Part shown: positions 61,599-64,000 of the stretch, one piece after another | How the letters are laid out: each line of letters starts with the position of its first letter | Position numbering within the stretch: position 1 is the stretch's first letter | NCBI RefSeq assembly: GCF_004664715.2 | Contig: NC_051066.1 | Span: 78,281,147-78,345,146 of the forward strand | Reading direction: 5' to 3' | Source: Peromyscus leucopus | Taxonomy: Eukaryota > Chordata > Mammalia > Rodentia > Cricetidae | Length of the DNA: 64,000 nt | The notes under the pieces: generated by a model | Database searches by the model: none | Told to the model about the DNA's origin: nothing | What the model saw: only the letters and a program-made list of their open reading frames with translations | Translations under genes and position numbers: made by a program

Positions 61599-62054
61599 CT
61601 TTTTTTTCTAATCTAGAAAACAAAACATTTACTAATATGTGTAAATATTTAGTGAGCTTATGGCTTATTTTTTTTTTATTTCAATCAATAGATTATTTTC
61701 TCTCAGCTGCTAGGACTTATCTTTAAACATCTTGATACACATGTGTAGATGCTATCATTTTCAAATTAAACCTTCTCAGGTTTTACCTTAATTATGGACT
61801 GTGGACATGTGGTTGAGGAAATTTCAAATCTTGTTCTTGATTTGACGAAGATGTGATAACAGAAATCTCAGCGATGAAAATTTTGCACTCCCTTGGGGAA
61901 ACAGTCACAAATTCATCTTATCTACTGTATTTTTCCTATATTGAACTTAACATAATTGCAAAAATGCCATTCACTGTGCAGTTTGGCATTCACACTGTCC
62001 CTAGAATGTGAAGCCCATGAAGGCAGTGACTGTCACATCTAAAATTCCATGGGA

Positions 62055-62168
62055 CCAACAACATAGTTCAGTGAGAAAGTCGCTTACTGCCCAGCCTAAC
62101 ACCCAAAGTTCAGTCCCCAAGACCCATAAGATAGAAGGAAAGAACCAACCACCAAATGTCTTCTGACC

Positions 62169-62200
<32 letters not shown>
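62055..62200 (+). mobile_element. B3-type SINE with (CA)n tail
   Basis: 'aacatagttcagtgagaaag', 'cacccaaagttcagtcccca', 'gtcttctgaccaacacacac', then about 17 CA units (62168-62199). Confidence 0.75.
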
Positions 62201-62201
<1 letters not shown>

Positions 62202-62209
62202 ATTCGTGC

Positions 62210-62283
62210 ACAGGGTTGGGGATATAGCTCAGTGGTAGAGTACTCACCTAGCATATGTGAAAACCTACCACAAAAACAAAAAG
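62210..62283 (+). mobile_element. ID SINE
   Basis: 'ggttggggatatagctcagt' and 'ggtagagtactcacctagca' followed by an A-rich end: ID element with good Pol III box A. Confidence 0.78.
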
Positions 62284-62303
62284 CAATAAAAGTAAGAAAA
62301 TAT

Positions 62304-62418
62304 GGAGCTGGAGCTGGCAAGATAGCACTGCCAACCCTGCCCACCTGAACTTGATGCCCAGGCCCTACATGATAGAAGGCCTGACCCCAAAAGTTGTCTC
62401 TGACTACTGCACTTGTAT

Positions 62419-62477
<59 letters not shown>

Positions 62478-62505
62478 CAGAGACAGAGAGACAAAGAGAG
62501 AGAGT
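62304..62505 (+). mobile_element. B3-type SINE with (CA)n(GA)n tail
   Basis: 'gagctggcaagatagcactg', 'gaacttgatgcccaggccct', 'gttgtctctgactactgcac', then CA (62420-62435), GA and GACAGA repeats to 62505. Confidence 0.75.
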
Positions 62506-64000
62506 GTTAATTAATTAAATGTAACACAAATTTTAAATTAGAACTCCTTAAGTGCTTACTATGTGTCCGGGACTGTTTGACTGTTAAGGTTTTTGATATA
62601 TTTGCTTAGTTGACCCAACAACACTGTAAGTTATATACTAATATTGTCCTTATTATATGGCCTGAGAAGCTGAGGTATAAGGAGGTTAAATAAACAACTT
62701 GCCCAAAGTCATACAATTACTGACAGACACAATCAAAATTCCAGTCTTGTCCACTCATCTCCAGCGCCGGTGGCTTGTTAGGTTAACTCAGTGTTGAGTG
62801 GAGAAGCAATGTCAACCTTTTCTCTGCAGCTAGAACACACCTGAACAAAGTAAATAAAAGCCCTGAGTCATGTGTTCGCCTTCATTCTTAGCACGGACAT
62901 GTCTTGTTTGCTTTGGGGTTCTTTCTTCCTTTTTTTTCTCTCTCTTTTCTCTCTGTTTCTGCTACTGTTGTCTTAGATTCCTGAGGGGCTATTTCCAGAG
63001 ACAAAAAGAATGGAGAGACAAGGTAGGCACTGGTCTTGTCTTGTCTTGTCTTGCATTTTAAAATAAGGTGTGTGCTTCCAACAGTAGCAATGAGTTTATA
63101 CTGGCTACATAAGCAGAATCCCTAACCATCATTTTTAGGATTACAATTTAATCATAGTTTGGTGGAAACACTCCTGAAAATTTCTGACAGCTTCAAGTGC
63201 TTGAAAGCCGATCTTTCTGATTCCTCAAGATGATTCCAACCACCGAACCCAACAGATCAACTTGTTCCTGTTTTATGCATATAAACACAAGCATTTTATT
63301 GGCATTTAATAAAGTTGCTGTTTAGGAAATGCTGTTCTCTGATTGCTCAGAGCTCAATGAAGTAGATACTCTGGTGCAAGCCATAGTGTTGTTAATCCTG
63401 GTATAAGGACATCTAAAGCCCTGCCTAAATGTCTAGAGATGAGCTTGGACACTCAATTAGAGATTTCTGTGGGTAAAATCTCTCTACTCAAGTGGAGAGG
63501 AAGGGAGAGGATGCATGTCCTGGATGATGGAGTGGCAAACCCCAGGGACAGACACACCAACCAGAGTAGTGATTTACATAGGTCTTGAGTCTACCCACTC
63601 TCCAAGAAACAGAGTCTTCTACACATTTTGATTTAACTCTCTTCACTGTGGCTTTAAGAGGTAAACACGGCAAAGTGGAGAAGAGGAAGAAGAAAGCACA
63701 GTAAAAAAGAGAGCTATTTCTTTTTATAGTGAGCCTTGGCCGTAAAGGCGGGACACAGATGCCTCCACCCTCCCCAAGCCCATCCTCAGTCCACCATGGA
63801 CCTGGCCTGAGCAGCAAGAGAAGACAACAGAATTCTGATTCTAAGGAAACCTCCCTTCTACATGGCCGTGGCATGCAGCGCCAGCTGTTTGAGCCCAGCC
63901 TGCCTGCTTTAGCAGGGCTGGAAGAGACAGCCCAGGTTTGCCTTGGTGTCTGCTTATGGCCGCAGATCCAGCAAGAGTGAAAAGTCCACGTGCCTCTACT

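Larger units (their letters stand above)
60981..64000. other. Intergenic region beyond the Cat promoter
   Basis: B4 SINE (61381), B3- and ID-type SINEs with CA/GA repeats (62055-62510), a TCTTG repeat (63035-63054) and otherwise unassigned sequence. No exon recognised; in mouse the next gene on this side lies tens of kb away. Confidence 0.75.

Overview
The window is mammalian nuclear DNA from a rodent, most likely a cricetid (hamster, deer mouse or vole group). Two spliced genes can be read exon by exon: Elf5 (epithelial ETS transcription factor, + strand) and Cat (peroxisomal catalase, - strand). They are arranged tail to tail, the order known for the mouse chromosome 2 / human 11p13 Elf5-Cat segment. 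The rodent assignment rests on B1, B3, B4 and ID SINEs and a URR1-type hAT element. The cricetid assignment rests on a B1 subtype carrying a 'gcaaagctacacagagaaacc' tail and on mys-like LTR elements; the species itself cannot be read from the sequence.

Layout: 1-1289 is the end of an Elf5 intron, with the first exon(s) and promoter outside the window. Six coding exons of Elf5 lie between 1290 and 22197 and join without a frame break into a 253-residue protein (PNT domain, then ETS domain). The 3' UTR runs to a poly(A) signal at 23438. From about 23.46 to 33.17 kb is an intergenic stretch filled largely by three LTR insertions: a solo LTR, a complete but non-coding class II provirus, and a MaLR-like element. 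Cat occupies 33.17-60.8 kb on the - strand. Its 13 exons join to exactly 528 codons (527 residues plus stop), with all catalytic, haem and NADPH-contact residues that I checked. Its TATA-less CpG-rich promoter with CCAAT and GC boxes lies at about 60.72-60.98 kb. From 61 to 64 kb I see only repeats and unassigned intergenic DNA.

The two genes are neighbours but not functional partners: ELF5 regulates epithelial and trophoblast genes, while catalase removes hydrogen peroxide in peroxisomes. I found no bacterial-type system, CRISPR array, or novel multi-gene system. The best points to follow up are a MaLR LTR that ends at the Cat poly(A) site, a compact PAR-bZIP/DR1/TCF motif cluster in Cat intron 8, three evenly spaced branch-point-like motifs before Cat exon 13, a block of phase-symmetric exons in Elf5, and LTR insertions with perfect 6-bp target duplications.
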